DNA of 64,000 bases from the NCBI GenBank assembly GCA_001986395.2, contig MQVO02000006.1, positions 806,001 through 870,000 of the forward strand, read 5' to 3'. Numbering within the stretch: the first letter of the stretch is position 1; each line of letters opens with the position of its first letter. This DNA comes from Irpex lacteus. Taxonomy: Eukaryota; Basidiomycota; Agaricomycetes; Polyporales; Irpicaceae. The notes beneath the pieces were generated by a model. It was not told the origin of the DNA. It did not search any database and saw only the letters and a list, made by a program, of their open reading frames with translations. The position numbers and the translations under genes are program-made. This document shows, piece after piece, positions 24,225-36,622 of the stretch.

Positions 24225-25471
24225 TCACGCCATGTGAACACGATTGTTCTTGAAGTCGTCTATCCATTCTCGTTCGACCTCTCCCTTTGGAAGCACCACA
24301 AAAGTCAAACAACCGTCCTTCAGTTCCAGTCCATCCTCAGGCTCGCCTTCCTTGGCCTGTGAGGCATTGAAGACGTCGCGTAAGGTCATTTTCTTTCCCA
24401 CCTTGAGTAATCTTCGGCGATGCGTCATGGCATAGAGCACAAGACGGCCGTCGACATACTCTCCTTTTTTGTCCCACTCTGGAGCGGGAGCTTGAGGAGG
24501 GAACATGTTGGTAATATGTGCAGAGAATGGTGTGTCTTCGATGAATTCGCTGATGATGTCCGAAGTCGCATATTGGGGATAGAGGAAAAAGGTAGGAAAC
24601 ATCAAGGTCTGCTTGGCAGGATCTTCCGGATCGAATTGTGGGACATATGGGTTTTCGGGTGTGCCCTTCGGGCTTTGCATGACAATGAGATGTCTGGCCT
24701 ATTATGAATATATGTTATGTTATGATATCCCTAGAGCGAACGCGGGACATACCTTGAAAGCCACTAGGAGCTGCTGCTTCTCTTGCTGCTCTCTTTTTCG
24801 TCTCTCCTCTTGCTCCTTCAGTCGCTTGTCTCGCGCTTCTTTTAGCTTCAGGACTCTTGAGCGCATCGCCGTCATATCACTGTTGTTCGAATCGTAGGTG
24901 AGGCATCTGTCACAGCAGTCGAGGCACTCTTCATAACGCTCCAACGCTAGCAGGGCCGATGCCGACCGGTAATATGCCTTAGATGAACGAGGATTCAAGG
25001 CTAGAGCCTTAGAGCAATCGTTCAGAACAGAGCGGTAGTTTTCTTATTCGGCACACCAGCAACTCGTTAGTGCAGCGAGTAAGAGCCGTATAGAATTCTG
25101 CCTCACTGAGCTCTAGGTTACACGCAGCACGGTTACAAAAAAGGGCCTCTTGAAGGACTGGATCTGTCGGCTTCGCATCTATGCCTTGAGTGTAGAACCC
25201 TAGTGCCTCGCGGAATCGTTTGCCCTTGAAATAGTTATTGCCATGATCCTTGAAGTTTTGTGCCTTCTCTTTGCGAAGTGTCAGGAAGGAACAGCATAAA
25301 ATTACAGAAAAACTTACCATCTGGTGTGCCTTCGTGCGCAAGGCTCTGCAGGGCACTGATTGCAGGATCATTGTCATAATCTTCGGGCAAGGACTTCATA
25401 AAAAGCGGTACCGAATCAAAGGCCGCGAGCTTTTCATCTACAGAAATGTCAGCCGGTTGAGGTAGTGCCAT
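24225..25471 (-). CDS. CNS1: Hsp90 co-chaperone Cns1/TTC4 (TPR protein)
   Basis: Four exons (25471-25318, 25268-25107, 25042-24753, 24698-24225) give 359 residues. The N-terminal PLFMKSLPEDYDNDP motif is typical of Cns1/TTC4. TPR repeats follow (FKDHGNNYFKGKRFREAL, then ALFCNRAACNLEL, then CSKALALNPRSSKAYYR), forming the clamp that binds the EEVD tail of Hsp90 and Hsp70. A charged coiled segment (LKEQEERRKREQQEK) connects to the C-terminal 'wheel' domain (SEFIEDTPFSAHITNMFP, YAMTHRRRLLKVGKKMTL, FVVLPKG). In yeast Cns1 is essential and supports translation elongation factor 2 folding. It is divergent from THO2 with 214 bp between start codons. Confidence 0.95.
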
Positions 25472-25685
25472 GTTTCAATTTTTTGCGAGGAGCAAGATGT
25501 AGACGATGAGAGTTAGAGATCAAGAGACATAACGAGAACGAGATCACAGTGGCAGTAGATCGGTTCGGTTCGGCTTGAACCGTATTAAACGCCGTAATCA
25601 CAATACCAGTTCGCTTCCTAAAGAAGGATACGCATCAATCCTCTCTTCTGACCGCCTCGTTCGTCGACCATCCTTCGTTCGAGTC
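25472..25685. promoter_or_regulatory. Shared promoter of CNS1 and THO2
   Basis: Only 214 bp separate the two divergent start codons. It is AT-rich near CNS1 and has a tandem GGTTCGGTTCGG at about 25560-25572. Both genes must draw their core promoters from it. Confidence 0.5.
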
Positions 25686-28600
25686 ATGGACGTCGTCGAG
25701 TCAGTGAGGAGCTATTTGAGTAGGTGGGATAGTGGAGGGGAGGTTGAATGGTATGGTCTATGTTCTATGCATTGATGCTGTCTAACTGCTGAGCAGCCGC
25801 AACTTGCTCGCCACGCCGCATTCAAACCCTGCCGACCCAGCTTCTAATGACATTTTGTCAACTGCCTATCACACTCTCCTTACATCGACATTACTCAGCT
25901 GGTCACAAGAACGTTCTTTCCCAGCCATTGCCTTCGTGGAATTCATCCAATCTGTGCTTGGTAGCCTACCCTCACCATCGTCGGCGAAATCGTCAAGTGC
26001 CGTAGCCTTTAGCGAGCTCCTGGTCGACTTGTTGTGGGCCGTAGACGTGGAACTAGACGATCTTTATGTGGATGCCAATAACGCGCTCGCAAATGCAGAT
26101 CGAGGCAACGCTGTCGTAGGAGAAGGAGCTGACCCCGGTGGCTGCGGTGGCTCGGGTGGCTCGGGTGAAGCAGAACGCGGAAGCGGACAAGCAGACACTT
26201 GCCAAGCTGATACAGCAACTTGTTGTACGTACTGTATGCTCTATCCCTAATTTACATCTCCGTCCAACGTCACCATAGACAGCGAATGTACTGGACGCTA
26301 ATGTGTGCCGCGAACGCTTGGAGCTTCCTCTACTCCATGCAGCCGGTCTCATTGCTGACGAGGCAGCTTTCGGCAAGAAAGAGATTCGTATGCGTACCGG
26401 GCTCTTGTAAGTCGTACTCGTATACTACTTAAACGCACACTAACCTAGATTGCAATTCAGCTACAAGCAGAACAAATTCAACCTGTTACGAGAACAATCT
26501 GAAGGCTACAGTAAGCTGACAACGGAGCTGACTAGTAGTATAGGACCTGCACATTCAATAGTCGATGGATATCCAATGGAGTCTCTATCCGCAATCGAGG
26601 CTCGTGCTCGACCAGCTTGGGAGCGTGTCGTTGGTCTCATCGGATACTTTGACCTGGATCCCAATCGCGCCTTAGATATCATTCTGGATGTCTTTTCCGT
26701 CCACTTGGCCACTCACTACTCTTTCTTCCTGTCGTTACTGTCCTTTTCGCCATGGGCAGGCTCACCGAAACATTCCGCCGATTCGATGAATACGGAGCCA
26801 GTGCCAGGGATCTATCGAGGGAAGGACTTAGACGATGTATTGAAACTGGCAGAGGCACAAGCTGGCGTATCGCAAGACCCTCCACCGCCTGCAGCTATGG
26901 GCGCGAATAATTCTCGCGTTTTAGCTCAAGTTTTAGGATTCAAGTTTGCGCACTATCAGGTATATCGCTCGAGGACACGTCGCATAGTATGGCGATAGCT
27001 AACAAATTCTATCAGGGAGCCGATACCACTGAACAGACTCCCAGAAGTCTATATCTTCTGGCGGCACTCCTCATTCGAGAGGCCTTCATCACACTCGAAG
27101 ACATATATCCTCATGTACGTCCCTGTTAACAGTTGTTCTAAACCCATCTAAAAGCTTTCCAGATCTCCCCGTCAGCCGACAGGGTGGAAGACATCTACAA
27201 GCAGCATCAGGCATCTGTGGAATCACGCATGGTCGGTGCTAGAGTGAGCATGCTGGCCATGGCTGCTCCATTGGAATCAGCGGGAGGTAGCTCCAAACCT
27301 CGACAATCAACTCAACCCGAGCCGAAGAAGCCTGAGCTCGCCAAAGAGACTCCTAATCAGATATTGGGCCTTCTGCATGCTCTGTTATCTATTGGAGCTT
27401 TACGGCCTGCAATTGCTCTTTTGTCGAAGTATCCTTGGATGGTCGACGCCTTCCCTGAGCTCGCGGATCTACTTCTTCGTATTCTCAAGCACTCGATATC
27501 AAAATTGTACGACTCTATCTGGCCATCAGGCTCCGACAAGTCGAGCTTTAGCAAGGCCAAGGCACGCTTTGCGAATACTGGCCTCGTATCTGCGCCGGAA
27601 AGGAGAGTTCACATCACCCTTCTAGCTCCTACGCCACCAAGTACAAGTACAACAACATATCTCTTCTTCTATCCTAACTGGACGGAGCGCGTACCTATGT
27701 GCTCCACTATGGAAGATATCGTCGACGTCATCGAGCCACTCATGAGCTTTGTGGGCGTGCACGTCTCTCGGGACGTCAATTTCTTGAGCAAGTTCCTTCG
27801 CATAGGACGCACTCATACTAACAGTATCGTAAGTGTGTCTCTTCGGAGGCCGCTCAGTACTCACAAACACCTATTTGTATTTACTCTAGGCTCCCCTCGA
27901 TCCAACGACCAAGAAGCCGATAGCCTCAACAGATCTTGAGAATCCAACAAGACAATTCTGGTACAGGGTCCTCCGCCAGTATCTTCTACCCGCACTTCCA
28001 CTTGTACGAGGAAATGCCGTCTGCGCAGTGGAAGTCTGGAATATCTTGCGGCAATACGAAGTGACGCTTCGGTGGCGTTTGTATGGCGAACTGAAGACGG
28101 AGACGTATAAGTCTCACCCTGAGCTACGCGTTCGTGCCATACAAGCAGACCGAGAGTCGAAAGGCATTTTGCGTAGATTATCTATGCAGACCATTGACTC
28201 CCTGGCTGGTGCCGTCGCGAAGTTAGCCCACTCTGATCCGTGCATTCTCTTCACGAATGCTGTCACGCAAATCATGGCATACCAAAATATGGCCAACTGC
28301 GTCCTCCAGGCACTCAACTTCGTGACCGTTATGGGCTTCGACGTGTTGTTGTACATTGTATTGGAAGCTTTGGCGAACCCTAACAAAGATCGTGTCAAAG
28401 ACGACGGGGTAAACACTTCGGATTGGTTGCAGAGTGAGTTATGGCCGTATCACATCCTCCAAGCCAGCTAATCCGAGCTCTTTTCAGATCTTGCGTCCTT
28501 CACAGGTCAACTCTATCGTCGATATAGCGCCGATTTGACACCGATGATTCGATACATTGTTCACCAGCTGCAAAACGGTCAAACTTCAGAGCTGGTTGTG

Positions 28601-31600
28601 TTGCAGGAGGTTATTCGACATATGACAGGCATCTCGCCTCTGCCAAACATGACGGACTCTCAAGTTACCGCGATGGCTGGTGGCCCTTATCTGCGTATTG
28701 AGGCGATCTCTTCCGCAGCGCGTGGTGCTCGTTGGAGCCTGGCGATATGACGCTCAAGGGACCGCAAAGACTGGGACGAGCATTGATGGAATCGCAGCTG
28801 GCTCAACCTCTCCTGATTCAAGTCGCTCAGCAACGACAGAAATGCGTGTATCAGCCCCCAACGCCGAACGCCCCTCTTAAATCGCTCGCAAGCCTCTACG
28901 ACACTGTCAGTGCCAGCCCATCTCCATCACTGTGTAAAGCTAATGTCGGCGACGATTCAGTGTCATGGCGTACTCCTGCAATACATTGAGCTCTTGGTGT
29001 CACCAGCGGTTATGCCTTTGACGGACTACGTCACGAAGATTCTTCCCCCTCTGACGGAGTTGCATAAGGTCTACGGTGTTCCAGCTCCAATCTGTATGCA
29101 CATGATTAGGCCCGTATTGAACGCCAAGCTATTGGTACGTGATAGGCTGTACCCATGCCCATCTTTATTGAACATATTGTAGGAGGCTGCTTTGGCTGCT
29201 AACGATAAAGAACGCATTGCAAGCGAGGAGGCCGAGAAACGCCTTAAGGCCGCCCTAACCGCTAAACGGGATCCTTCGATGACGACGCCTCGAATAGGCT
29301 CGCCAGCTGTTGGCGACTCGACTACTCCAGCAGACCAGAGCCAAGGCCAAGCAGCACAGGCAGGAGAGGACGTTGTTATGAACGGAGCAGAGCCACCCCA
29401 ACCAATGTCGCAGGTAAGCACGTCGCGATATCTCTCTCGATTCTCACTAATTGCATATAGAACCCCTGGCAACCTGAGTTGTATGAACGCTTCGAAGAAA
29501 TCAAAGCTATCGCGCCTGCATCTGCTATGGACACCATTGGGTAAATGTCTTGATTCTATTCTGAGTAGACTACTGAGCACATCTGTAGACCTGGGTTCTA
29601 CCTGACATTTTGGCAATTGTCAACCTACGATATTTCACCGCCGCTGGCAAAATATGAAGAGGAGACAGCAAATCTCCGTGCGCTGAGCCGCCAGGAGGAT
29701 TCAAGATACATTTCCGCAGATCGATCTTCAGACCGTGCCAAACGGCTATCTGCCGGCCTACACCGGAGCAAGCGAGAACGTTATAACCAGTTCGCCAATC
29801 TGCTCACACAAGAGTCAAAGGATCAGGTAATTGCTATGGGCTACACCAAGAAACGTATGGCGAAGGAGAAACAGCACTGGTTCGCACACAGTGAGTCGTT
29901 ATGGTCTATCTTTTGTCGCTCTTGCTTATAATTTATCAGATCCCAAGGGTGCAACTCTCGCTTCGGCCCTTGTTGAACACTGTCTTCACCCTCGAGCGCT
30001 CATTTCTCCTATGGACGCCGATTTTTGTGCTCAGATAATAAAAATCATGCACTCCCTCGGTACACCAGGGTTCTCTACCTTGAATACATACGACAAGGTT
30101 AGAGTGTATTCTTCTTGGAAGCACTGTCGTACTAATTCCCATGCAGCTACTGAGCGAGCATGTCAAGACTGTCATATTTTCTTGTACCGAATATGAGGCG
30201 CAGAACTACGGTATGTTTTAGATGATATATACTACGTTTCCAAACATCAGCTGAACGAATTGTCTTAGGGCGGTTCCTCTTGGGTATATTGACGGACTTA
30301 TACAAATGGCATCAGGATGAACAGCTTTTCTTGAATGATAATCGATCTAAGGGAGCCAGATCATCCTACCTGCCAGGCTTTATGTTGAAGTTCAGTAACA
30401 AGAATGTCGTTACCGCTGAGGATATCATCGGTTGGCCTGCGTTTCTCGCGGTGGTGCGCAAGTGGCACCGCAAATTGCTGAAGGTCCGTCATCGAGAACA
30501 TGGATGAGCCTTCATCGACAGAACTGATGATGTTTCGTAGTGTTTTATCGATGGGATCGAGACCGGGGAGTACATGCATGTGTATAATTCGCTTGTGGTT
30601 CTCAAGGAGATCTTACCCGTGTTCCCATGTGCCGCTGTCCACGACCCCGCGGGACCAACAATCCAGCATGCGGTTGACCGATTCCTTGAGAAGGAAAAAC
30701 GCGGCGATTTGAGGATATTCGGGAACTCGTATGCTGCTGGTCTGAAGAAGCGAGAGTCATTCTGGGCACCGCCGACGAAATCTAGAGTGAGTATGCTCAT
30801 ATATAAAACACTACGTATTACTCATCGACGTTCAGCTGCCACCTGCTGCGCCGTCCTCCAAGCCCACGCCCACAGGAACGCCCACACCTGGCGATCGTCC
30901 ACGCAACGGCGGTATACCAACTGCGCCGAGTGCTGACGGTCGTCGTACGGTTGTACCCTCTGGTTCAACGCCATCAGCCCCTCGCGCACAGCTTGCACAA
31001 CCGACTGGCCCCAGTGCCTCAGCATCAGAACCAAATACGACTTCCAGCTCGGTCAAACAAGCGATGGAGAGGTAAGCGGCCAAAGCCAGAGGCATCTATC
31101 ATGGAATATTATATTTACCCCTGCACTTCACTAGTATCCCCAGACCTGAAGTAGTTAAACGTATTAGGCCTGACACCAGGAGTCCAGCACCGAAGGCGGT
31201 TGTTACCGAGAATGGCGTGAGCGGGGACGCAATGGCGGTCGATCCACCAGCAGTGTCAACTCTTCCGACCGCCCCGAGAAGGGAAGACCCTCCTCCTCCT
31301 CGTGCACCATCAGCTGTCTCCAACCGTCCATCCACGCCGTCGCAACTAGTTAATGGTTCATCCATTCCTCGACCATACGCAGACACGTCACGCCCTCCCA
31401 CTCCATCATCTCACCTCAGGCCTATAGGCAGTAGGGACCTTCCCCAATCACCAAACATCTCTGGCAACGAGATCAAAGGTCCATCAACGGAAGCGACGCA
31501 AGCAATGCCCCCACCTGCAAATCCTAGTCAAACTGTATCTGCCCAGGAGCTTCGGGAGACCGCAAGGCAATCGCGCCCATCCGAGAAGAGCGATGATAAA

Positions 31601-33018
31601 GGGAACCATCCCACGGGAGATACTCGCTCTGCTTCGGGTCGCCGTCGATCCCCATCCCCCTCAAGCCGTCCGGGGACTAGGAACCCCAGCGCAGATAGTC
31701 GAGCCAGTGGTGGCAGGTCTCGTACCACAACCGAGGGTGACAGGGCGGGAGAAAAGAAGCAAGAACGAGAAACTCGCCATGAGTCCCGCCGAGATGGCCA
31801 CGGTCGTGAACGCAGCGGTCGTAGCAATCGTGAGAGTGACAGGGAGGATCGGTCAGAGCGGGACAGGGACCGTGGTCGTGACAGGCATGGTGATAGGGAG
31901 CGTCCTCGGGAGCGCGAGAAGGAGAGGGGTGAACGCGAAAAGGAGCGTGATAAAGATCACAGAGAAAGGGACAGGGAGAGAGATCGTGAGCGTGACAGAG
32001 ATCGTCACCGCCGTGACGAGAAAGACCGGGATCGCGAAACTAGAAAAGAGCGGGAGTCCTTGGGTCGCTCTACGGCTACTGCACCGGTCCCTTCGGCCAG
32101 TGACGATAGAGCTCGCACAGACTCTTCTCGCCGTCGTGACACTCAAGACGACTCCTTGGGCAAGCGGCGTCGCCCAGTAGAGGATGAGGTAAGCGGTTGT
32201 TTAGGTGTGCATCTATCTGGGTACTGACACCAGAGATGTCAAGTCCGATCGTGCAGCCAAACGCCCGTCTCGTAAGGAAAGCCATCATGAAGACAGAAGT
32301 CGACGTACTGAGAAGGACGGGCATGACCGTACACGAGAATCTGAACGTCGGAGAAAGGATCGTGATCAACCCGGGACTGACAGCAAGCCGTTAACGGTTG
32401 ACACTAAGGTGAGGATGGACGATCTGAAATGGTCTTGCCTCCCTACTAATCCTCTTACAGCTCTCAGACAAGCCCATTCCTCAAGGCCCGGCTTCTGCCT
32501 CTCGAGCGCTACCACCGTCGACACCTTCTGCACCTCGTGCGATGTCATCGAACGAAGTTCCCAGGCCCTCAAAATCTGACAAAGAATGGCGAGGACGAGA
32601 ACAGCCGCAGCGATTGTCACCCTCAGCCTCGTCAAGCCAACCTACCGACTCTCCTGCACAAAGTGGAAGTTTGCGCTCTCGTATCTCTGATAAGGAACCC
32701 AGTCGTGCGATGCCTCAAGCACCAGCTAGTCACCGTAAGGACGGAACTCTTTCTGATGGACATGGTGATATTAGTCGTAAACGTGCTTCGTCGGGTATGT
32801 GGTTCCATAAAACCGGCGAGCATATGACTTACCATCCCACAGAGCGTGATACCGGCGATCCTTCTCTTGCTAAGGGCGATAAAGGAGCAACGCCCGCGAA
32901 GCGTCCCAAGATTGACCGTGACCGCTGGAGAGGGGGCCCTGGTGGTCTTGCTGGTGCTGCGATACGACAACATCTTGAAGGAGACACACGTAGAGGAAGT
33001 CGTAGTCGGAAAGATTGA
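25686..33018 (+). CDS. THO2: THO complex subunit 2 (mRNA export), with one single-base frameshift
   Basis: A long multi-exon gene. It starts MDVVESVRSYLSRWDSG; the first exon ends at 25750 (intron 25751-25796). Conserved THOC2 segments appear in order: ELPLLHAAGLIADEAAFGKKE, YFDLDPNRALDIILDVF, the LLSIGALRPAIALLSKYPW block, LENPTRQFWYRVLRQYLLP, VEVWNILRQYEVTLRWRLYG, KGILRRLSMQTIDSLAG, DFCAQIIKIMHSLGTPGF and YLPGFMLKFSNKN. The C-terminus is a long disordered tail with a run of Arg/Asp/Glu dipeptides (about 31750-32080), ending GSRSRKD. Tho2 scaffolds the THO/TREX complex that couples transcription with mRNP packaging and export. At about 28727-28732 the frame shifts by one base between SSAARGA and LEPGDMTLKGP. 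One base is missing and no intron explains it. Since the gene is important, an assembly error is likely. One early intron (about 26066-26120) would use a weak donor (gtggat). Confidence 0.93.
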
Positions 33019-33234
33019 AGGATCCAACCATTATTTGTATCATACGCTTGTGTTTAATTACTTTACTGTCTATCGTGGTATCACTGCTTGGTTACATCGA
33101 AGGGGTTGCGTAACCATCGTGTGTCAGAAACAAACACAGAAGTAATGAACGCAGCCATAGCGATGGCTAGCTACAACTTGTCATTGCGAGAGTATCCATG
33201 ATGCAGACAATTATAATAAGCCAGTACTGGTGGT

Positions 33235-35332
33235 TCATCGATTGAATAGAACGTCTTGCACGCCGTAGGTGGCGCTCTTCAATGATACCAATTCAACTTC
33301 TGCAATTCTCTTGCAATTCACGGCATGAATGACTTCGACTCTAGACGGCCGGACAGGTTCGTGAGCGGACCATCCGGAGATGAGACTTCCGTTTGGTTTA
33401 CTTGGCGAGGCTATGGTGTTCTCCACATTCGACTCGAATTTTGGGTTGATGCGCGGAGATGTAGAAGGGGTATCTTGAACATCTATACCCCGTGCGAGAA
33501 CTCGTCTGCGGGCAGGGAGGGGCACGGTACGACGCCTGGGAGTTTCGATGCGTGGGGCGCTGGCGTAGCTTTTGCGAGCCAGTATCATGTCAGCCAGACA
33601 CCCGAATTTAACATCGTGGCATTCTACGAGCTTGAGAGTAGTGAGACGGGGACATATCCAAGTTCGCGGTATGTCCGTGGGGCTACGACATTCCATCGCC
33701 CCCGATAACAAGCAGACAAAACTGCCTGCTCCTGGTAGGAATATGGCCGCGACCGTCCGTAAGAACTCGAACTCTATCAGCATATTGGAAATACTTACCT
33801 GTGCACTTCTCTAACGACAGCGACTCCAGAGATGGCATGTACATCATGACTGCGCGTAACTTCATGGGATCGATATTCGCGCCAAAGATTTCGAATTGCT
33901 TGAGGCTTCTGGTCATCCGAGGTTCGTGAAATAGGGAGTCTGATGGAGGAAAATTGGAGAGGGTTCGTTGAGCATGTTGACTGGAGGTCTCTTCCGCACG
34001 GGTAGCCAATCCTCCTAGTCCACATCGAATTTCTAATACATTCAAGTCGAGACAGTCTAGGTTTTTTAGCGCTCCAGTGAATAATTGACTGTCCAAGGTC
34101 GAGACAGAGAGGGTATGCAAGTAAGGAAGTGAAAATTGACGATCGACGATTTGCGTGCACCACGGTTCCATACGCCATAGCTGTTTCTTCTGAACGACCA
34201 GTTGAAGGGTCAGGCTCTCGAGACGATTACAGCCGAATAGATGTAAAATCCGGGGGAAGTCCTTGTAAGGCGCGGAGTCCCAATCAAGGACACGAAGATT
34301 GTGCAGTTCAAGTGCGGGAATGACTATGTTGTGTCCACGATGTGTTGGCATCAAAGCCTCCCTGTCGATTTTATGTGAAGGTGACCTCTGACTGATGTCA
34401 AGGCAAACATCCCAGTCAGGGATACACCCAATGAGCGAGATCTCTTCCAATCCAGTTGCCGGGCGTAGGAGATAGCAGAGTCGGGAGACCGAGAAGCCAA
34501 GATCTGTATAGGTAGTCACGAAAGAACTACCGATAGAGAGTTGCCGTAGAGCAGAAGAAAACATAGCCGGGGATAGCTCCGTTAACAATATATCGTGAAT
34601 GAAAACCCTCTCTAGGAATGGAAACTGGGCCAGCGGTCGGCTCCAGGAGCTAGGATTCCGCACGAAGTATTGCCCAGGAATCGAAAGGCTAAAGCGACCA
34701 TATTGGCGAGATCGACAGAACAAGTAGACGGAGCGAAGTGAACTTCGCACTTCCTCAGCTTCAAACATGAGCTGAAACAGCCACTTAACCTCCGACTCTG
34801 TCCGAAAATACCATAACAGAGAGGCCCAGCGCGGGTATGTCTTTGAGATAATATCCGAAAGAACGGGGAGGGATCTTGACCAGGAGAAGTGGTCAATTAC
34901 AGGAGTACGAGAGACTGTCAGCATGCGCTGGCCAGAGCGTCTCAGAATGTCACAGTCCGTCACCAGTCGCGGAGAACTGAGGTCAAGTCTTGTCCAGAGG
35001 CTGCTCGTCTGAACGGCCAGTTGGCGCCATGTATGACAGACCTGCGACAAGACAATATTAGGTACTCCCGCCAGATCCGAGCACTCTTCATCATCAGATC
35101 CAAAATCGATGGTGGCCGGGCAAGCGGCCTCGAAGATCTTGGTCAATAGCTCTGGTGGCAGAGAATGAATCGTAACCGGTCGAGCTTCAGTCGTGGAAAC
35201 ACGATCGAGACTTTCCAGAACTGCTGTTCGTTGTTCACGGATAAGCTGTAGAGCTTGGAGAAGTTGGTCCTCCTCGATATCAAGAAGATGTAACTTTTCG
35301 ATAACGGCGTCGTTCGCGCTTGATGTCGCCAT
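33235..35332 (-). CDS. F-box domain protein with LRR-like C-terminus
   Basis: Two exons (35332-33799, 33725-33235) give 674 residues; the 73-nt intron uses gtaagt and gagcag and keeps frame. A coiled N-terminus (LHLLDIEEDQLLQALQLIRE) precedes the F-box: IHSLPPELLTKIFEAACP, VLSQVCHTWRQLAVQTSSLW and TRLDL. This is the common agaricomycete type in which the F-box is followed by a WxxL/D segment and then a long array of leucine-rich strands (LRVLDW, LESLTLQL, LHTLSVSTL, LKQFEIFG, LESLSLEKC). It probably recruits substrates to an SCF ligase; the target is unknown. It converges with THO2, with about 216 bp between stops. Confidence 0.88.
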
Positions 35333-35948
35333 AAGGAAAGCTTCCCTACGAATTAAATAACGTTAGATTCACTAGTATGCACGACCGTACGCCAGTATCG
35401 TATGATTTAAACCAATGCGGATGAACCCTTGCTCTGGGGAGACACGCTCTGCTAACTGTTCTCCCTGTGTCCCGCGAGACCGCAGAATTGTTGTGTGACA
35501 AGATGCAACACTCGCAGGCGAGCGAAAGGGTGGTGACGCGTAACAGGATGCGTGTAGCAGAGGGGATGGGATCGTCGCTACGCGTGACCGTCCGCTAGTA
35601 CGGTCTAACAGCCGAGTCGTCGAGCCATCTTCTCACATTCACTCACGCAAGTTTGAGTTATAAGCACTAACCTCACTTATCTAGGAGAGTTATTTCAGAT
35701 GAGGGATAGTGGGCTGGGAATGCTCTTACATGATGTGTACCGTGAGACGGCGAAGGACTCGTGCTCGGGATAGAGGCTTGAACTTGCAGAGATTGCCAGT
35801 GAGTACTTAGTGGATACCGCACGGTGCATAGGCAAGTTCCAAGTCGTATTGCTACTATGTTTTTCAGGACGTTGTGCTTGTCTCAGATGGCTTGGAGTGC
35901 AGCTTTGGTCCGGAGTGGTTGGCGTCGTCGGGCGACCTTGGAGAACGA

Positions 35949-36005
35949 ACGGGAATCTCGGATTCTGTGCCTCCGGGCCATTCTGGTCAACTCGGTTCGT
36001 GTGAC
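35949..36005 (+). repeat. Short interspersed repeat, copy 1
   Basis: Starts ACGGGAATCTCGGATTC, then CCGGGCCATTCTGG, CAACTCGGTTCGTGTGAC. It is nearly identical, in inverted orientation, to 37725-37791. No open frame is shared with a known transposon; it may be the end of a degraded element. Confidence 0.6.
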
Positions 36006-36247
36006 CGATATGTGACATGATGTGACCACCGTTTCGATCGATCGATCGTCGAGCTTCCAACTTGAATCGCTAACACGCGCATCCCGAGGCAGGTTACTCA
36101 GTTGGTGGCACTTCAATTGGTTTGTCTGACTTCAAGCTGCGTGAAGTCCACGGTGACCTTGCCATGATCTCGCACTGAGGTTTATAGGGCTTAAGACTCA
36201 AGACGCTGCATCAATTCAGACACCATGACTGTGATTTGGGAGGTAAT

Positions 36248-36296
36248 GACACCCGTACTTTCCAGCATTTCACCTAGATGCTGGAATGCGGGTGCC
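36248..36296. repeat. Imperfect palindrome
   Basis: A 9-bp perfect stem, TTCCAGCAT (36260-36268) and ATGCTGGAA (36278-36286), has a 9-nt loop. It extends outward with CACCCG/CGGGTG arms after a small bulge. Its outer part (CCCGTACTTTCC) also resembles the edge of the interspersed repeat at 37725-37791. Confidence 0.6.
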
Positions 36297-36604
36297 TTGA
36301 ATTATTGAAGTTGAAGACAGGCTTCAAGTTACATTGGACATGTACAACGAATAGACGAGTAACACTGTGAATAATCTTTGATCTGCCAAATATATGAATT
36401 TTCCGAGAGAAACTGACTAACACTAAACTACTGAAACACCCGTGCTCAATAATACGAAGACAGATAAGAAACGGAAGGACCTAACAAATGAGGAAGGCGG
36501 GCTGTATTCAACGCCCACTGGTCGGCGCTGCGCGCTACCATCATTAGCCTAACGACTGCTGAGGCCCGAATAAACGACATAAAAAACTCTCGAAACTTTT
36601 TGAA

Positions 36605-36622
36605 GACGTCCATTCGGACGTC
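36605..36622. repeat. Perfect hairpin GACGTCC-ATTC-GGACGTC
   Basis: A 7-bp perfect inverted repeat with a 4-nt loop. Each arm contains the palindrome GACGTC, the core of CRE-like bZIP sites. No gene starts nearby, so function is unclear. Confidence 0.45.
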
